Origin: Pipra filicauda
Taxonomy: Eukaryota > Chordata > Aves > Passeriformes > Pipridae
Reading direction: 5' to 3'
Length of the DNA stretch: 64,000 bases
Assembly (NCBI RefSeq): GCF_003945595.2
Contig: NW_024104084.1
Coordinates: 1,612,001 to 1,676,000, forward strand
Each line of letters starts with the position of its first letter. The stretch's first letter is position 1. A program made the translations under genes and the position numbers. Shown piece by piece: positions 36,346 through 49,074 of this stretch. Below the pieces are notes generated by a model, which was not told the DNA's origin, did not search any database, and was given only the letters and a program-made list of their open reading frames with translations.

Positions 36346-36839
36346 AGTTCAAATAGAGGGGCACCAGCTCCACTGACAAGGAGCCATTTACTCTGCAATT
36401 CAGAGATGTCATCGCCTCCGCACCTGCAGCTCAAAGTCTTCTTGTCTGTTTTTACTGCTTCGTGCTTTGTTCACTTGTCCCCTTCTGAGAGTTTGTGTTG
36501 TCTGGGTCTCACCCATCCCATCAACCATGTGTCTGTCAGACTGTTTTCAAGGTGTCTGAGTTCACAGGTGCTGCACCCACACGTTTATGCTCCATCCCAA
36601 ATTGAATCCTACAATCTTTTTCTTTCTGCCTCGTATTTCTACTTCACACGATTCCTTCGTCTTCAACTCTTCTAAATTTAGCAGGGTCTCCTGGTTTCAC
36701 TTAACAGAATTTCTGCTTCAAGAAATAGGGCCATGATCAGAAGTGCAACCAGACCAGGTACTGTGGCACTAAACCTGCATTATATGGGAAAACTGTTGTT
36801 TAAACATGTCTTAAAATGGCTTTTGGTGGTCTCTTTGCA

Positions 36840-37090
36840 AACACGTGTTTCTTCTTCGCAAGACCCCCCACGGTAGTGTTATCTCAGGAATGTCCTGGGA
36901 AGATGTCCTAAGGTGTTTCACTGGACCTTGTTAACCCCTTCCTGTGATTGGGTGTTCCTGTAAGCCCCTTGAGACTTCTAATTGGTTACTTTGTGAATCC
37001 TCCTAAACCCTATAAATGTTACATCCCCAACAATAAACGCTCTCTTGCCTCCTCTCCACGCTGGTGTGCTGTCTCTGTACCAACCATGGG
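36840..37090 (+). mobile_element. LTR-like segment of an endogenous retrovirus (possible solo LTR)
   Basis: The plus strand shows a compact promoter and polyadenylation layout: two inverted CCAAT motifs (ATTGG at 36,947 and 36,981), a TATA box 'CCCTATAAATG' (TATAAA at 37,011) and AATAAA at 37,032. A TG-rich stretch 'GCTGGTGTGCTGTCTCTGTA' (37,060-37,079) follows, like a downstream element. This order is typical of avian ERV LTRs. No gag, pol or env is seen beside it, which fits a solo LTR. I could not fix the terminal TG...CA or target-site duplication, and the 5' limit could be as far left as about 36,700. Confidence 0.55.
37009..37037 (+). promoter_or_regulatory. TATA box and poly(A) signal of the LTR-like segment
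   Basis: CCTATAAATG (TATAAA at 37,011-37,016) lies 21 bp before AATAAA (37,032-37,037). A TATA box and polyadenylation signal this close are common in LTRs and rare in ordinary genes. Activity is not implied. Confidence 0.5.
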
Positions 37091-40000
37091 ACCACGTGCG
37101 TGGGGGGAGGGGAGGGCACCTCTCCCCTCCAGGCTCGGGGCCTGAGAAACCCCTGGTGCTGGAGTTCCCTTTCCCCGTCCCTCAAGACGTCGGAATGGTT
37201 CTTCAGATGGAGATGGAACTAGAACTGGGCCTCCCCACGTCGTGGGTGGGGAAAGGGATCCAGAAAGGTACCCAGCCCAACACCTCCAAAAAAGGCTCCT
37301 GAAAGTGCCAAAATGGAAATGCTGTGCAGAATGAGGCCACGCTGTCACCATTTCACATCAACAGCAGCTGGAACTGGGCATTCTGCTCTAGTGTAAACCC
37401 TTCAAGATGCATAAATGATAAAGTTCAGAAACAGGCACCCCAAATCACCCAGGAGCTGGAAAGCAAACATTAGGACACAAGGCGTAAAGGATGCCATCTC
37501 AGCAAAGAGAAGGCTGGACCAGGAGTTTATCACTCCCTTTGGGTTACTCACTGTCTGACAACATGGGAACTTTGCAATCCTGCTTCCAAAGGCACAACAA
37601 AGTTCAGCAGCTGTAAATTCAAGGTAGATAACCCCAGCCTCAAAATAAGGCAGTTTCGCAGCAGGAAGAATAATTGAATGCTGGAAGATTTTAACGGGGC
37701 GCTTTTAAAATTTCAATGCAACTTCCTCGCAGTCAACCCTAACTTGAGAAAGAACCAGCTTTTGTGTCTGTGAATTCATCTTGTCCTTTCCTTCCTTATC
37801 AGGTCTAGCAGAGGAGAGGAGTTCCCACACTGTCCTTAATGCTCACGATATTCAACACTCTGTGTTTGGATAACTGCTTTAATCTAATGCATGCTTCAAG
37901 GTTTTAAGGTAGTTGCCAGTAAGCAACCAGGAAAGATAACTTTTTCCAACTTTTCACTCTCCTCTTGTCTGCAGAGAGGAGACCAGAAAGAATGAACTTA
38001 CACTCCCAGACATGCCATGAGCGAAAAGTTATTTTTACGTACTCAGGATGACTCCCAAATTAAGGAAACTAAGAAGTTATGGCTGTCACTGCAGCTTATG
38101 GATTAGTTTGTCTGCTGGGACCATCTGTGCATCTCTTACCTTACATATGTTAGGGCCTCACCAGTCAGTGACATCCGAGTTTCTCCAGCTTAGCTTCCCA
38201 GAGCCTGAAATGACCCCTTCAAGCCTCAAAATACATGAAGTCTGAGAGCTTCAGCTTCTGTTCCATGGCAATAACTGGCCTACACGCTTCTGCTCTTACA
38301 GCTTTCATTTCACAGACAAATTGTTGGTGGATACATCCAACATGTTCTGCTATGGGCCCTAATATAAGTCAGAGCCCCTCTGAGATCTGGTGGTAAAACA
38401 CACTTCACCAAGAGAACCTGCTGTAGAGGGAGGCAAAGTGGCTCCCCCAGAGCTGGGAAACAAAGCCAATTCCCCCACATCCCCAGCCCTGTGCCGCAGT
38501 TGGGGTGCTGTACCACCCCCTGTGAACTGTGGAGTCATCAAGCACCAAAACTGACCAGGCCAGGTTCTTGCTCTTTTTTAGCTGAATTCTGCTTCCAAAC
38601 ACCAAGGATCACCAAGAAATCTCTGCTACATAGCCATGCCAAAGATGCTTAAGGTAGTTGTCTCTCATCTACATGGAGTCACAATACTGTAAAACATTTA
38701 TTGTCATTGTGAGCAGACAAGCCTTCAAGTGATGCAGGGAGTGGAGCACATATGGATCACAAGAGGCACTTTCCAGAGGAAAGCCACCCAGTCAGAGCTG
38801 ACTTCACTGCTTCTGCTGGTTTAAATCACCTCATTCAATATTCTGTGTTGTCTTATGTAGCATGCAGTTATGTAAATTTATAAATCATACACTAATTAGC
38901 ACACAATTTCGTAAATTTAGTAACAGTGAAAAAGGAGGTTTCTAACTAACCAGGCTGTGCTCTCTCCCCCACAGATAGTGCAAATTCAAACACAGCCTGG
39001 AGGTCGTATTTCAGAAAATCTCTGCTGCAACTTTTAGAGTTTAACCCCAGGCTCACGGGCACTTTCAAGCGATATCTCAGGCTCAATTTCTCTGAAGTGC
39101 AGCTAAGCCCTTTCCTCTTCTTCCTTAACACCAAACCTCCACAGATCATTGGATCACTGCAAATTTTGTTTTGTTTATTTCTCCCTTATTCAGATTCTTG
39201 CTACATTCAGTCTTATAGTCTTCTGTCATCTAAGTCACCATACCTTGCTGGCAACTAAATTCAGTCCATGCCCTCAGTTATACACTTGTTCTGCACTACT
39301 GCACTCCTTGTGCTCTGGCCTCCTTGTCCAGCTACTCTAAAGGGGAGCAACTAAGTTAGGTCAAGGTCATTTTTCCTTCTTTCCCTCATTTGCCAAGTAT
39401 CCCTTGGACAGTGGCTCCCCAATGCAGGAACATGATCTAGAAAAGGGGTATGGAGTCATAAACCTCTAAGGGAACCTGTGCTTGAAGACATTTCTCACTC
39501 CAAGACATAAACACACAATTCTCCTTCATCTGCTTACTATAGTTTAACAACACAGCCCCACCCTCTGGCTCACCTCCACTTCACCTACACCTTTAGTCAT
39601 CCTTTGGTACAGTTCTCTGCCTTGCATCTTTATCCTTGCTTGCTTTCACTTCATTCTTTCTTCCTTACTCTTTAATTCCACCTTTTTGTCCAAAGCATGG
39701 TGCTGGCTCTCCCATTCTCTTCTCTTTTGTATTTTGAGACCTTTCCCCTACTTCTTGCTGCAAAAGAGGTCTTGCTTCTTCTCATAGCAAGACTGGTGTC
39801 CTGGAGAGGAAGAGGAGGCTTAAAATGAGCTCCTCATGTATCTTAGCAAACTGGAGACTCACAACATACATGATGTGATGATGTGGGAAGTGGAACAAAT
39901 TGTCAACGGCAGTATTGATGTCTGAGCTGGACAAAAACAAGAAGATAAGCCAAATAAAAGTCTGGAAGGATAAATGAAACTCCCAGATAATTTATTAGAT

Positions 40001-41999
40001 TAAGACCTCACATACATATATAAATATGTACTCAGGATGGGATTCAACAGCAACACTGGAGAGGCTAGACATGGAAAAGGTGTGATTACTACAGGTCCAT
40101 GGTGTGCAAAGTGCACAAAAGCAGTAACTACACAAACAGACATCAAGTGTGTGTACGAACATCTGAGGAAGGACAAAAATTGAAGGCCTGGGTGGGAGCC
40201 TTAGAAAAGCCACGTCACTCCACAAAGCCTCACGTAAAACACATCCACATGTGTAGCTGGAGAATATTCACTGGGGACACTCTGGACAAACAGTCCATGG
40301 CTGGACTAACTTGGCAGCTCCCAATATAGGAGCTTAAACTTAAAAGGACACTGTCAAGTGATTGCTTTTGCTAGCTTAATTTTTGCATTTCCTCCACTGT
40401 TTTAGCAGATGGAAAACAATTCCCCTCCCAGTCCCAACTACTGATTTTGTCCTTTCCTATTTGACAATCATTGATTTTTTTTTTCTAAGGCTATAAATGT
40501 TTTAATAACTTCAACTTTGTAGTGCCTCATGGCAAAATATCTTTGCTTGCACTGACTGCTAAACACTATTCCTAATGTACTGCTGATAACTAGAGCAAGA
40601 GCCAGCATTATAAAAAATGATTTTCCACAGGGTCTATGAAATTAATAGGTTTTGTTTCTTTGTTCACATCTCACAGAGAATTAAAGCATACAGGTCTTCA
40701 GCCATCAGACGTTTTAACCATCTTTATTCTAGAAACCTTTGCTTTGTGAAGATATGCCTCCCGTGTAGCTCTGACTGATGGACAGCACCTTAAGCATAGA
40801 GCCCACAAACTTGACAATGTCCTTTCAAAAAGAGCTACAACCAAAATACAGATTCAAGTCAAAAATCACCTTCATAACTACAAATTCTTATGGACAAAAT
40901 GGATCATAAGGAATCTAAAGTAGTTAAATATTGGCACCCACAAAAGAACCAAAGAAGAGAATGCTCCCAACGTAGTGTTCTCGACTGGGTACACAAAGGC
41001 ACCTTTCAAGAAATAGACATGTATTTTTTGCTGTTTCGAAAGGTCAGTTAGCACTTATTAGAAAAGGCAATTAAAGTTTCAGTCAAACTGGAAAAGAGAA
41101 GAGAAGAAATTGGACTGAAATCAGAGAACTGTTTCTTTATAAATGCCAAACCTTAACGAAAAAAAACACTAACAAAACTAAAAAACTCCATAAAGAAACC
41201 CCAAACTTTAAGATTTATGTGACAGTCATTTCTTCATGGTTATCCCCAGTTTTCCTGCTGGTCTTTGTACATTTTTATCTTTTTTCTCCTCCTTTTTCCT
41301 GCCCTTTTCAAGGGCTGGCTGACTACTCAGCCAGCAGAATGAGAAAACTTATTTCCCCACTCGCTATACTCGGGTCAGGGCACTGAATACATCTTTGGGG
41401 CTCTTAGCACAAACCTGTGCCTTCACAGGCTCAGGGAGTAGAACGAGCGGGACACTCAACAGCAGATGGACATATTCCAAAGAACTGTAATACGTAACTA
41501 AAACCAGGACAGACCACACAGGGGCTTTCCACAGTAGTAATTTTCTGGTCCAGCAATGCTGCTTCCCTCCTTTAAACTCCTCCAAGCAGCTTTTAAGATT
41601 CAGCTGGGATGCACAAAAACGGTATCACCTAATTTGTGATTAAGAACTGGGCCTGAGCGAAGCAGCCCAGAGTAACCTGAGGTTCTTCTTCCCCTTCATC
41701 CTCCTTTTGTTTTGTTGCCATGAGAGCACAGTGCTGCCAGGGGCAGGTACACCAATGCTCTCATTGTGCTCCCAAGCCTTGTGAGCTCCTTGCAGAGCAT
41801 TGCACAGGAGTCAGCGTGAGGGAGGCAGGCAGCAGCCATACCCCAAGGATCAGCACAGCAACCCCCTGCCATTAAGATAAGCAGGGTTGCCTAAAGAGAC
41901 CATCTGAAAAGCGGTACTGGCCCACGAAATGGAGTTTGGGAGCAAATGGCCTAGAACTTGCCCGCGCTGGCTCAATTCTACCTTTCCCTCGCTGCAATT
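37091..41999. other. Unique non-coding sequence
   Basis: About 4.9 kb. The part just after the LTR-like block (37,080-37,300) is GC-rich with several ACGT/CACGTG-type motifs (ACCACGTGCG at 37,090, CCCACGTCGTGGGTGGGG at 37,234). Beyond that composition falls to average. No gene or repeat recognised. Confidence 0.5.
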
Positions 42000-42340
42000 T
42001 TACTGTGCAAAATGAGTATTTTAGCCTCATATTTCTAGGAACACATGCCGGTGGCTACTGTTACAATAAAATATGAACACTGCATTGTGGAGAAAATGAC
42101 CATTAATCCTGTAATCTGCAGTCATTTTTACCAATTCGGCACATTTCTTTAAATAACCAAGTACATGCAGTAGATGGAAGTGCATTTAAATAAACTGAAA
42201 TAGATACAGCATGAATAATTAAAGCCGTCAGGAAAATGTGCTTCGCGAGCCGCTAGTGGAAATAATTACTGATTTGTCTTATTTACAATGGAGCCTGGAT
42301 ACAGGATCAAAATAGTGCAAGTTAGTGAAAATGTCTTAAG
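42000..42340. other. Candidate conserved non-coding element
   Basis: An AT-rich stretch with a high density of homeodomain-like cores: 'GAATAATTAAAGCCG', 'AATAATTACTGATTTG', 'CCATTAATCCTG'. There are no frames, no repeat similarity and little simple sequence. This texture is typical of vertebrate developmental enhancers, but conservation cannot be judged from one sequence. Confidence 0.35.
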
Positions 42341-43069
42341 ACTGCTCTTATACTACAACTACTATGTATTTCATCTTGAAAAGTACATCAAATAGGTTTT
42401 GGACCTCTACAACGTCTGACTCTGTTCTGCTATTTCAGGGTTAGGTTACCAAGCACATAAACTCTGTCAAATAGCACTGATTTAAAGAGAAATATAATTC
42501 AAACGGGTGCCTAGTACATCAACCTGTAACATCATCTACTAACATTATCAGACACTGTAGAGTTGAGCTTACGATATATCCCCTAAAAACTCAGTGTTAA
42601 ATATCAGAATGTTGAAGAAAAAAGTAGATCATAAAAATCAGTGAAAAAGTAATAAAGTGCTTGTACCTTTATAATATGCCAGGTTTTAAACAGACTTGTT
42701 TAATTAGAAAATAATCTACTTCGAACATGCTGGTTCTTGAATGTTAGGCAGTTCTTGCAAACTGCTTTAGAGCCAAAAAATCGATAATGAAATATACTTC
42801 CGATATGAGGCTGGCAAAACTGTGACTTCAATCTATTAGAAAATGTTGTAGATTAAAAAAAATTCTATTTTAAATTGATTACTTGGCACATGAAAGGTTT
42901 AGAGAAAAAAGCTAACGCTTTTGGACTGGCCTACCCCAACAATATACTTGCATCATGATTACTAAATCCAAAATGAAACTGGATGATAATTAGCTATGTT
43001 TTAGAAGAGGAAAAACAAGCAGTTGTCACTCAAATAATTTAAAAATTGGCTGTAGACCAATGAGTTGTA
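42341..43069. other. AT-rich non-coding sequence
   Basis: No frame above 60 codons and no repeat recognised. Markedly AT-rich. Confidence 0.5.
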
Positions 43070-43366
43070 TCAAATGAAAAAAATCTCCTCGAGGAGCCGG
43101 CTCTCCTCCATCTCCTCTGCTCTGCTCCTGGAGCTGCCAGGGCTCTGGTGCCATGATGATGACAGCCTGTGGCTCGCACGACGAGGCGTGTGCATTTTGT
43201 TCCTGCCGTCAGGTTCTCTGCAGAGGTGTCCCGGGGCAGATATCGGACTCATCGCTTCAACCAGGTCCAGAAGACAGGCTTCGCACCTACAGTCACACCA
43301 AGAAAACAGAGCTCCATTAAGATCACAGCACCATGCAGGAATTGAATCCAGTCTTCCTGCCTCCAT
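43070..43366 (-). other. CpG-rich block with open frame; possible terminal exon (tentative)
   Basis: A small island of GC-rich, CpG-containing DNA in an AT-rich setting. On the minus strand a frame of 98 codons is open to a TGA at 43,072-43,070. An acceptor-like site (TTTTCTTGGTGTGACTGTAG, ending at 43,287) would start an exon of about 70 codons, 'VRSLSSGPG' or 'CEACLLDLVEAM' depending on phase, ending '...MEESRLLEEIFFI'. I do not recognise the protein. The plus strand is open over the same span, so a chance frame is quite possible. Confidence 0.25.
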
Positions 43367-44682
43367 AAATCAGACTAGACCTGCATTTGTCTGATGGGGG
43401 CCACCAGCACAGAACGAATTTTGCTGTATGGGCTCCTGTCAGTAATGACAGCACAGAGGTAGTGGAAAAGAGGTGAGCAAACCATGGGTGCTCAGGTTAT
43501 TTTAAGCTGTTTCATCAGCTTTTCCATTTGAGGTGTGCAATGTCTTAGTCACACTCTGGAGACTGAACACAGACCTCAGAGATATGACAGCCAAACACAC
43601 AGAGTGGGTAAAAGGCAGACCCACACCAGTAACGGTAAAGCAACATGCTGCACCTTTTTTTTGAATAGACCTCTACACTTGATTTAGTTTCCCAGGGATT
43701 TGAAAACAGCAGGAGACTTTATTACTATTGCCACAAACTGCATGTGCTTCCTGTAAATCTCTATGTACTATATGGAGTCTGTCTGGTGGAAGCACTGGAG
43801 GAATAGGATCTAAGCAAGGTAATACAAAGACACCCAGAGAAAAGGCAAAGGTGTAAGCATTACTCAGGCTGTCCTTTAAGTGGGAGTACAGATGTGGGGG
43901 AAGGTTGCAAGCCAGTGTTATCTGCTAATGCACACTGAATAATGGCAGTTACTTCAGACAGAGACTTCCTATTAATATTCACACGAGACAAGACCTGATC
44001 TAAATACCAGCACAGGATTGATCATTACAATATATTTCCTCCTGTCCAATTTTAAATGTCTTAAACAATACCATTTCCACTGCTTCCCCAGGGAGGCTGT
44101 TCTCTGGTGCTATCTAAGTGATAACTAAGAGTGATATCCAAGAGATAGCACTCCAGAGTTTTACCCAAAAGTCTCCTTTGTTCCATCCTGTTGTTAGCAC
44201 TAATCTGCCTGATGTTCCCAACCCTGAAGTAACTCACACATTCAAAGACTATCAGGCACAGAACATTATTCACAGCATCCAACTGAAAGCTGGTGCTGTG
44301 GATTGGATCCATAGGGTCTTTCTCTTGGAAGCAAAAGAGTTAATTCATAGCATGAGAAAACACCTCAAGCTGTTCCCTGCTTTGAGAAAATCCCCTGTTT
44401 CTCCTTTCATGACAGTAGGAACATAGAAAGACTAAGCAAATAATACAGCTGGGGTAGGTCTGTCAACTCAGATGGGATGAAAAATTCTTAAGAACATTCA
44501 CAACAGTTTATTGATGTGAAAGATTAGCAGTGGCCAAAGTATATCCCAAAGGCAGACAGACCCCCACTCACGCAGCAGCAGCAGGCAAAAGGTTCTCCTT
44601 CCCTAAACTAGCCATGCCATGCAAAACACTCTTCATTTTCTCCAGCAGCGGGTGCTATGTCCCATCCGTCCTCAGAAAACTG
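43367..44682. other. Unique non-coding sequence
   Basis: No gene or repeat recognised. The longest frame is 102 codons (44,118-44,426) with no recognisable motif. Confidence 0.45.
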
Positions 44683-44880
44683 TCACAGAATCACTTAGGC
44701 TGGAAAAGACTTCTAAGATCATCGAGTCCAATCTGTGACCGATCACTGCCCTGTCAACCAGACCACGGCACTCTGTGCCATGTGCAGCAGTTTCCTGAAT
44801 GCCACCAGGGATGGTGACTCCACCACAGGCTCCCTGGGTAGCCTGTTCCAATTCCTGACATGACAGATGCTTGTCCTCAA
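44683..44880 (-). mobile_element. CR1 LINE 3' end, about 200 bp
   Basis: Minus-strand copy starting (on plus) with CACAGAATCAC, then 'GGCTGGAAAAGACTTCTAAG', 'ATCATCGAGTCCAATC' and 'CACCAGGGATGGTGACTCCA', then 'GGTAGCCTGTTCCAATTCC'. These are the anti-sense 3' untranslated end and last codons of CR1. The layout resembles the copy at 28,683-28,944 in opposite orientation (shared 'ACCATGGCACTGxGTGCCA'-like block), so it may be an older member of the same group. Confidence 0.9.
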
Positions 44881-47800
44881 CCAGGTAACTCGCTGTTATG
44901 TCTGAGACACAGAACTACTTCCTTGGCTCAAAGGAGTTAACAGTGGTACTCATCTCATGGTTTTATACCAGTGTTAATGGTGACCACTGAAGTTATTCTA
45001 TAAATGTTTTTATTTCCTTCCATTTTTATTGTTTCTTCTAGTCTGATGGCCACCATCATTTCTAACACAGACCAGCTTGACATTACTGCCTCACAGAGCT
45101 CTCTCCTCTGTTTGATTATAGATTGTTTTATTTTCCTTCAAATGTACTAGCTTGCATGTCACTCAATCAAAAACCCAATTTGCAAATTTCTTTTTCACAT
45201 TTAAAGCTATGTGTCTTTCTATTATCTCTCTGTTTAAATCACCACTAATAGCAAAAAATTAGTAACTCAAACAAAAAAAAAAAACACCAGCTTTTCTTTC
45301 AAATGGACCTTGTAAGAGGCTAACCCTAAGCAAGCATGATGTCTTTCCGTTACCCCAGCCAAAAAGTTCAGAAGGACATGGGAGTTTTGGGTAGTCAAAC
45401 GAGACCATTTTAGAGGCCTCTGTAAGTTTGTATTAGCATTCAGAAATACCCTTTAAAAAACCGAAGCTTCTTAAAGATATCTCCAACGTAAAATGGAATA
45501 AGCTGCACTGATAGTGAGAACTAGCACACAGATATACGAGACTTTTTACACAAAGTTTTGGACTAGACTCTGTATAGATACAGACATATGCTTTGAACTC
45601 CCAAAGAAACCCAGTTAACACATAGGCTGGTTTCATTAGCCACACCTAAAAGTTCCTTTTAGATTAATCTAGTCTAGCATACAAATGCTTATCTCCTCTG
45701 ACGGCAGTGCTATCATAAAATTTCAATTTCTCCAGCAGCCACATTCAATCACAGATTAGGCAGGGGGAAACCAAACCAGCCAGCACGTTTATAGCAAATG
45801 TGCAGGCCCTAGATTTCAGCAGTACCTTCGAGTTCATTTCTTCTGCAGGTTTATCTAAGTTTTACAGCATTTCTGCTATCAGGAAGGCTAAATGATTTGG
45901 CAGATTACAAGTGCAGCAAATAGCAAAGATTATTTAAAAGACCAGGTGTTGTAAATCAGTCTATTTGACACCACAGTTATATATGCAATAAAGTGAATGA
46001 ACTCTGCTAACAGAGACTATCTGATAAAGAGAATGCTCCTTGCAGGTATTTAGTGTTTAATCCCAGGATAATGGTTTGCCCTGGTTTGTCTAGGCAACAT
46101 CAGACAGCATCTGGCTGGAGGCAACAGAGTAGACCTAGAATGGTTTGAAACTTGCAAAGACAATTTTCTCACCTTTTTTTTTGTATCCTAATATTTAAAA
46201 GACACAGTCAGAATGCTCAAATCCTGTAATGAAACTTTCTCTAAAAGCAGGAGATGTATTCTTTGCATGACTTGAATAAATGCATAAGTAAAAACAGGCT
46301 TCATTATTATTATTAATACAACACTTAATGGCTTCAGTGAAGTCAAAGCTGCAGAATCAGGCACTCAGAAGTCAGAACACTTCAGACAGGAAAACTGATC
46401 TGGCAAACTTGGCTTATGAATAGTGAATGCTCTTTTAATGCAAACGAACAGCCAAGGGTCCCCTTGTACTGTTCATGCTTCCCAAGGAGAAAAAATTCCC
46501 AAAAGTTCTGCGGAAGTACCAGCACTGTACATTAAGCCACATACAGAAACTCCTCACATCTAGATGTTCAACCAAGCAAAGAAATGTTCCATCAGTGCTA
46601 GATGCTTACACTCATTTGCTTTGATGGGTTTTGCCCTCTCAACAGAAGGAAAACGACACGGGCAACTGTCCCTTTAAGGATGGTGATAATTCGGTCTGTC
46701 CTCACCTTTTTGGTACATTTGCTAGTGGGCTGGAAAGAGCATCTCCGCAACAGACTGGAAAATAATCTTTTTTCTAAGTCTGGCTTTGACACTTTCCCCA
46801 TGTATACTTTTTCATCTAACTTTCATGAGCTTGAAAGTCTGCATGTTTCATCACAAGAGAGGAAAATTTGTAAGGTCTACGAGTTTGGATTAGAACTCTA
46901 ACTACTTAGACAGACAAAGTCTGGTGAAAGTAATGATCATAAAGTCTCCAAAAATGCCATCAGGAGATGGAACACAAAGAACTAGTGTACGAAGCAGGAG
47001 GAAGGCAGGGCCACATGGAAGAGGACAGAGACGAGAGCAGAGAGAACAGACCGAGCTAAGACTTGAAGCTCTCTTCCAATGAAGACACTTCACCTTTGCT
47101 TTTATTGTAGAACATAAAACTCCAAATACAGCTCAGAAAGCAGCACAGAGATGACCAAACTATCTGAGAGGTTTGAACCACTGGGAGCAAGCTGGTATAG
47201 CTGGGTCAGTGCAGAACTGTGACCTGGGTGGCTAAATCTATCCTGGTCAGGCATTGCATAGTGCTGAGACAGGATTCCCTTAATCTCCTCTGCACTACTA
47301 ACACAGGCTGCTGGAAATTTGTCTCCTCAGCCCCTAAAGCCCTTGTGGAAATTTTATTAGAAACTTTCAGCGCCAGCTCTTAATTAAATAAGTATCTAGT
47401 GGAGTTTGCAAATTCTTAATGTAAAGGAGTTTTGTAGTCTATCACTAAGGTAACAGGAAACATCATCAACCATTATGATTCAGAACAGATCATTAAACAT
47501 TCACATTTTAAAAAGGAAAACAGTACAAAAATAAATACAAGATGGCACAAAGCCAAATCCTTCATTTCACAGTATTTGTGTTTCACTGCCTGTGCAGCAG
47601 AGTACAGCTCTCTGAACATCTACATGTGCATCTTGCTTTGTCTTGTGTTTCCAAATCAAAAGGGAAGGAAGACTTTCACATTTCTGTGACAAACACACGA
47701 ATGTGGCTGATGCTCTGGGAACCATAAGAACACTTATTTCCCAGGATGGTTGCTGAGAAATCACCTGAAACCACTTGGTATTCTTTCTAATAAAACCTAT

Positions 47801-48630
47801 GGGGCAATGAGAGCTCAGAGAGTCCCACAGTGTACAGTACCTAAAAAATGGTCAAATTATGCAAGAATGATGCACAGGACTCATAACTGTGCAGGATATT
47901 AGAAAGAACAGTGCTCTTGAAGGGAACCACTGAGCATCCTTGCCTCAATTGGCTGAACAATGATGCTTGTGTATTTATTTAGACATTTGGGATACACCAT
48001 TGAATTTTTAACGTTTTTCTATTTCCCATTGCTAGTAAAATATATTATAATTCTTACACAATGTCCGATTTTTAAACTACACTAATGTATTTTCATATTG
48101 TGCAGTCCCATTTAACTAATAATATTATTTGTTCCTTCCTGAAAAAACCAGCACAACCTCAACAAGTTTGATATTTGGAGGAGCAGGAATTTCCCCATGA
48201 GGCAAAATAACTAAACTTATTAGAGTCATAAATACTCTGGCAGTAAGATATATGTATATTTCTTTAAACAAGCAGTGTCAGATATTACTTGATCACTATA
48301 TTAAGAGATATCTTTTCATTTACAGTCTCTGAAAATTTATTCTTCAACCATAAATGTGTACAAAACACATGGAATGTCTCTTTGAAAGGTGATGGCATTT
48401 CAACAAAGCAACTGGCAATACGGCTTTGGAGATTAGTAGCTGTATAGGCTTACTTTATTTAACTGTATATACCAGAGGAAATAAAAAGGTTTATTTTTAT
48501 ACTACTGCTTATATTTTCAACATAAAGTTCACAGTGATTTACTAATGTTACATGAATTGCCTCTGAATTACGGTACAGTATTGTGCCTAAGTACAAAGCC
48601 TAACACTATTTTGTATTCATAAAACACAGC
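44881..48630. other. Unique AT-rich non-coding sequence
   Basis: About 3.7 kb. An A12 tract lies at about 45,274. No gene or interspersed repeat recognised. A 99-codon plus frame and a 67-codon minus frame overlap at 46,600-46,900 and have no recognisable domain. Confidence 0.5.
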
Positions 48631-48725
48631 CTGCCCCTGAGCACCTTACAAATGCTAAATACAGCTAAAAACACATTCAAGGGGTAGGGAACAGACCCAT
48701 TTTACAGAAAATTAAACAGTTTATT
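48631..48725 (+). mobile_element. Ancient MIR-like SINE remnant
   Basis: 'TGAGCACCTTACAAATGCTA' followed about 40 bp later by 'CAGACCCATTTTACAGAAAA' resembles the MIR-type order 'gcactttacaaa...ccccattttacagat(g)gg(a)aact'. About 95 bp are recognisable. These elements predate birds, so a copy here is fossil DNA. Confidence 0.45.
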
Positions 48726-49074
48726 GTTATGATAGAGCAAATATCGAATCCCCTGTTTGACTGGAACAAACAGGGCAAATAAAAGCAGAGAAATAACAGA
48801 TGCAGATAAGAAGTGGCCTCAGCAGCCAAAACTACCTGAAACCTGGAAGACACCACACTAGAGATACAACCCCAGGTTATCTGGAAGAAACACCTGTGAT
48901 GATCGATTGATCACCCATGCCCAAGTTAATCCAAGCTCCACAGGCAAAGGGAAGAACTCCACTCAAATTTGAGTCCTAACCACTCTCTGCCATCTTTATT
49001 CTTGCATCCATAATTATTGCATAAGGGATGCTAGATTTATCTCTATGGCTTGTCCTTCCAACATCCATATACCA
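48726..49074. other. Unique spacer
   Basis: No gene recognised. It lies between the MIR-like remnant and the ancient CR1. Confidence 0.4.

Noticed and set aside
37080..37110. tRNA primer-binding site just after the LTR-like block
   Set aside because: The TGGGACCACGTGCG stretch does not match the 3' end of any tRNA I know, so an internal proviral leader is not supported.
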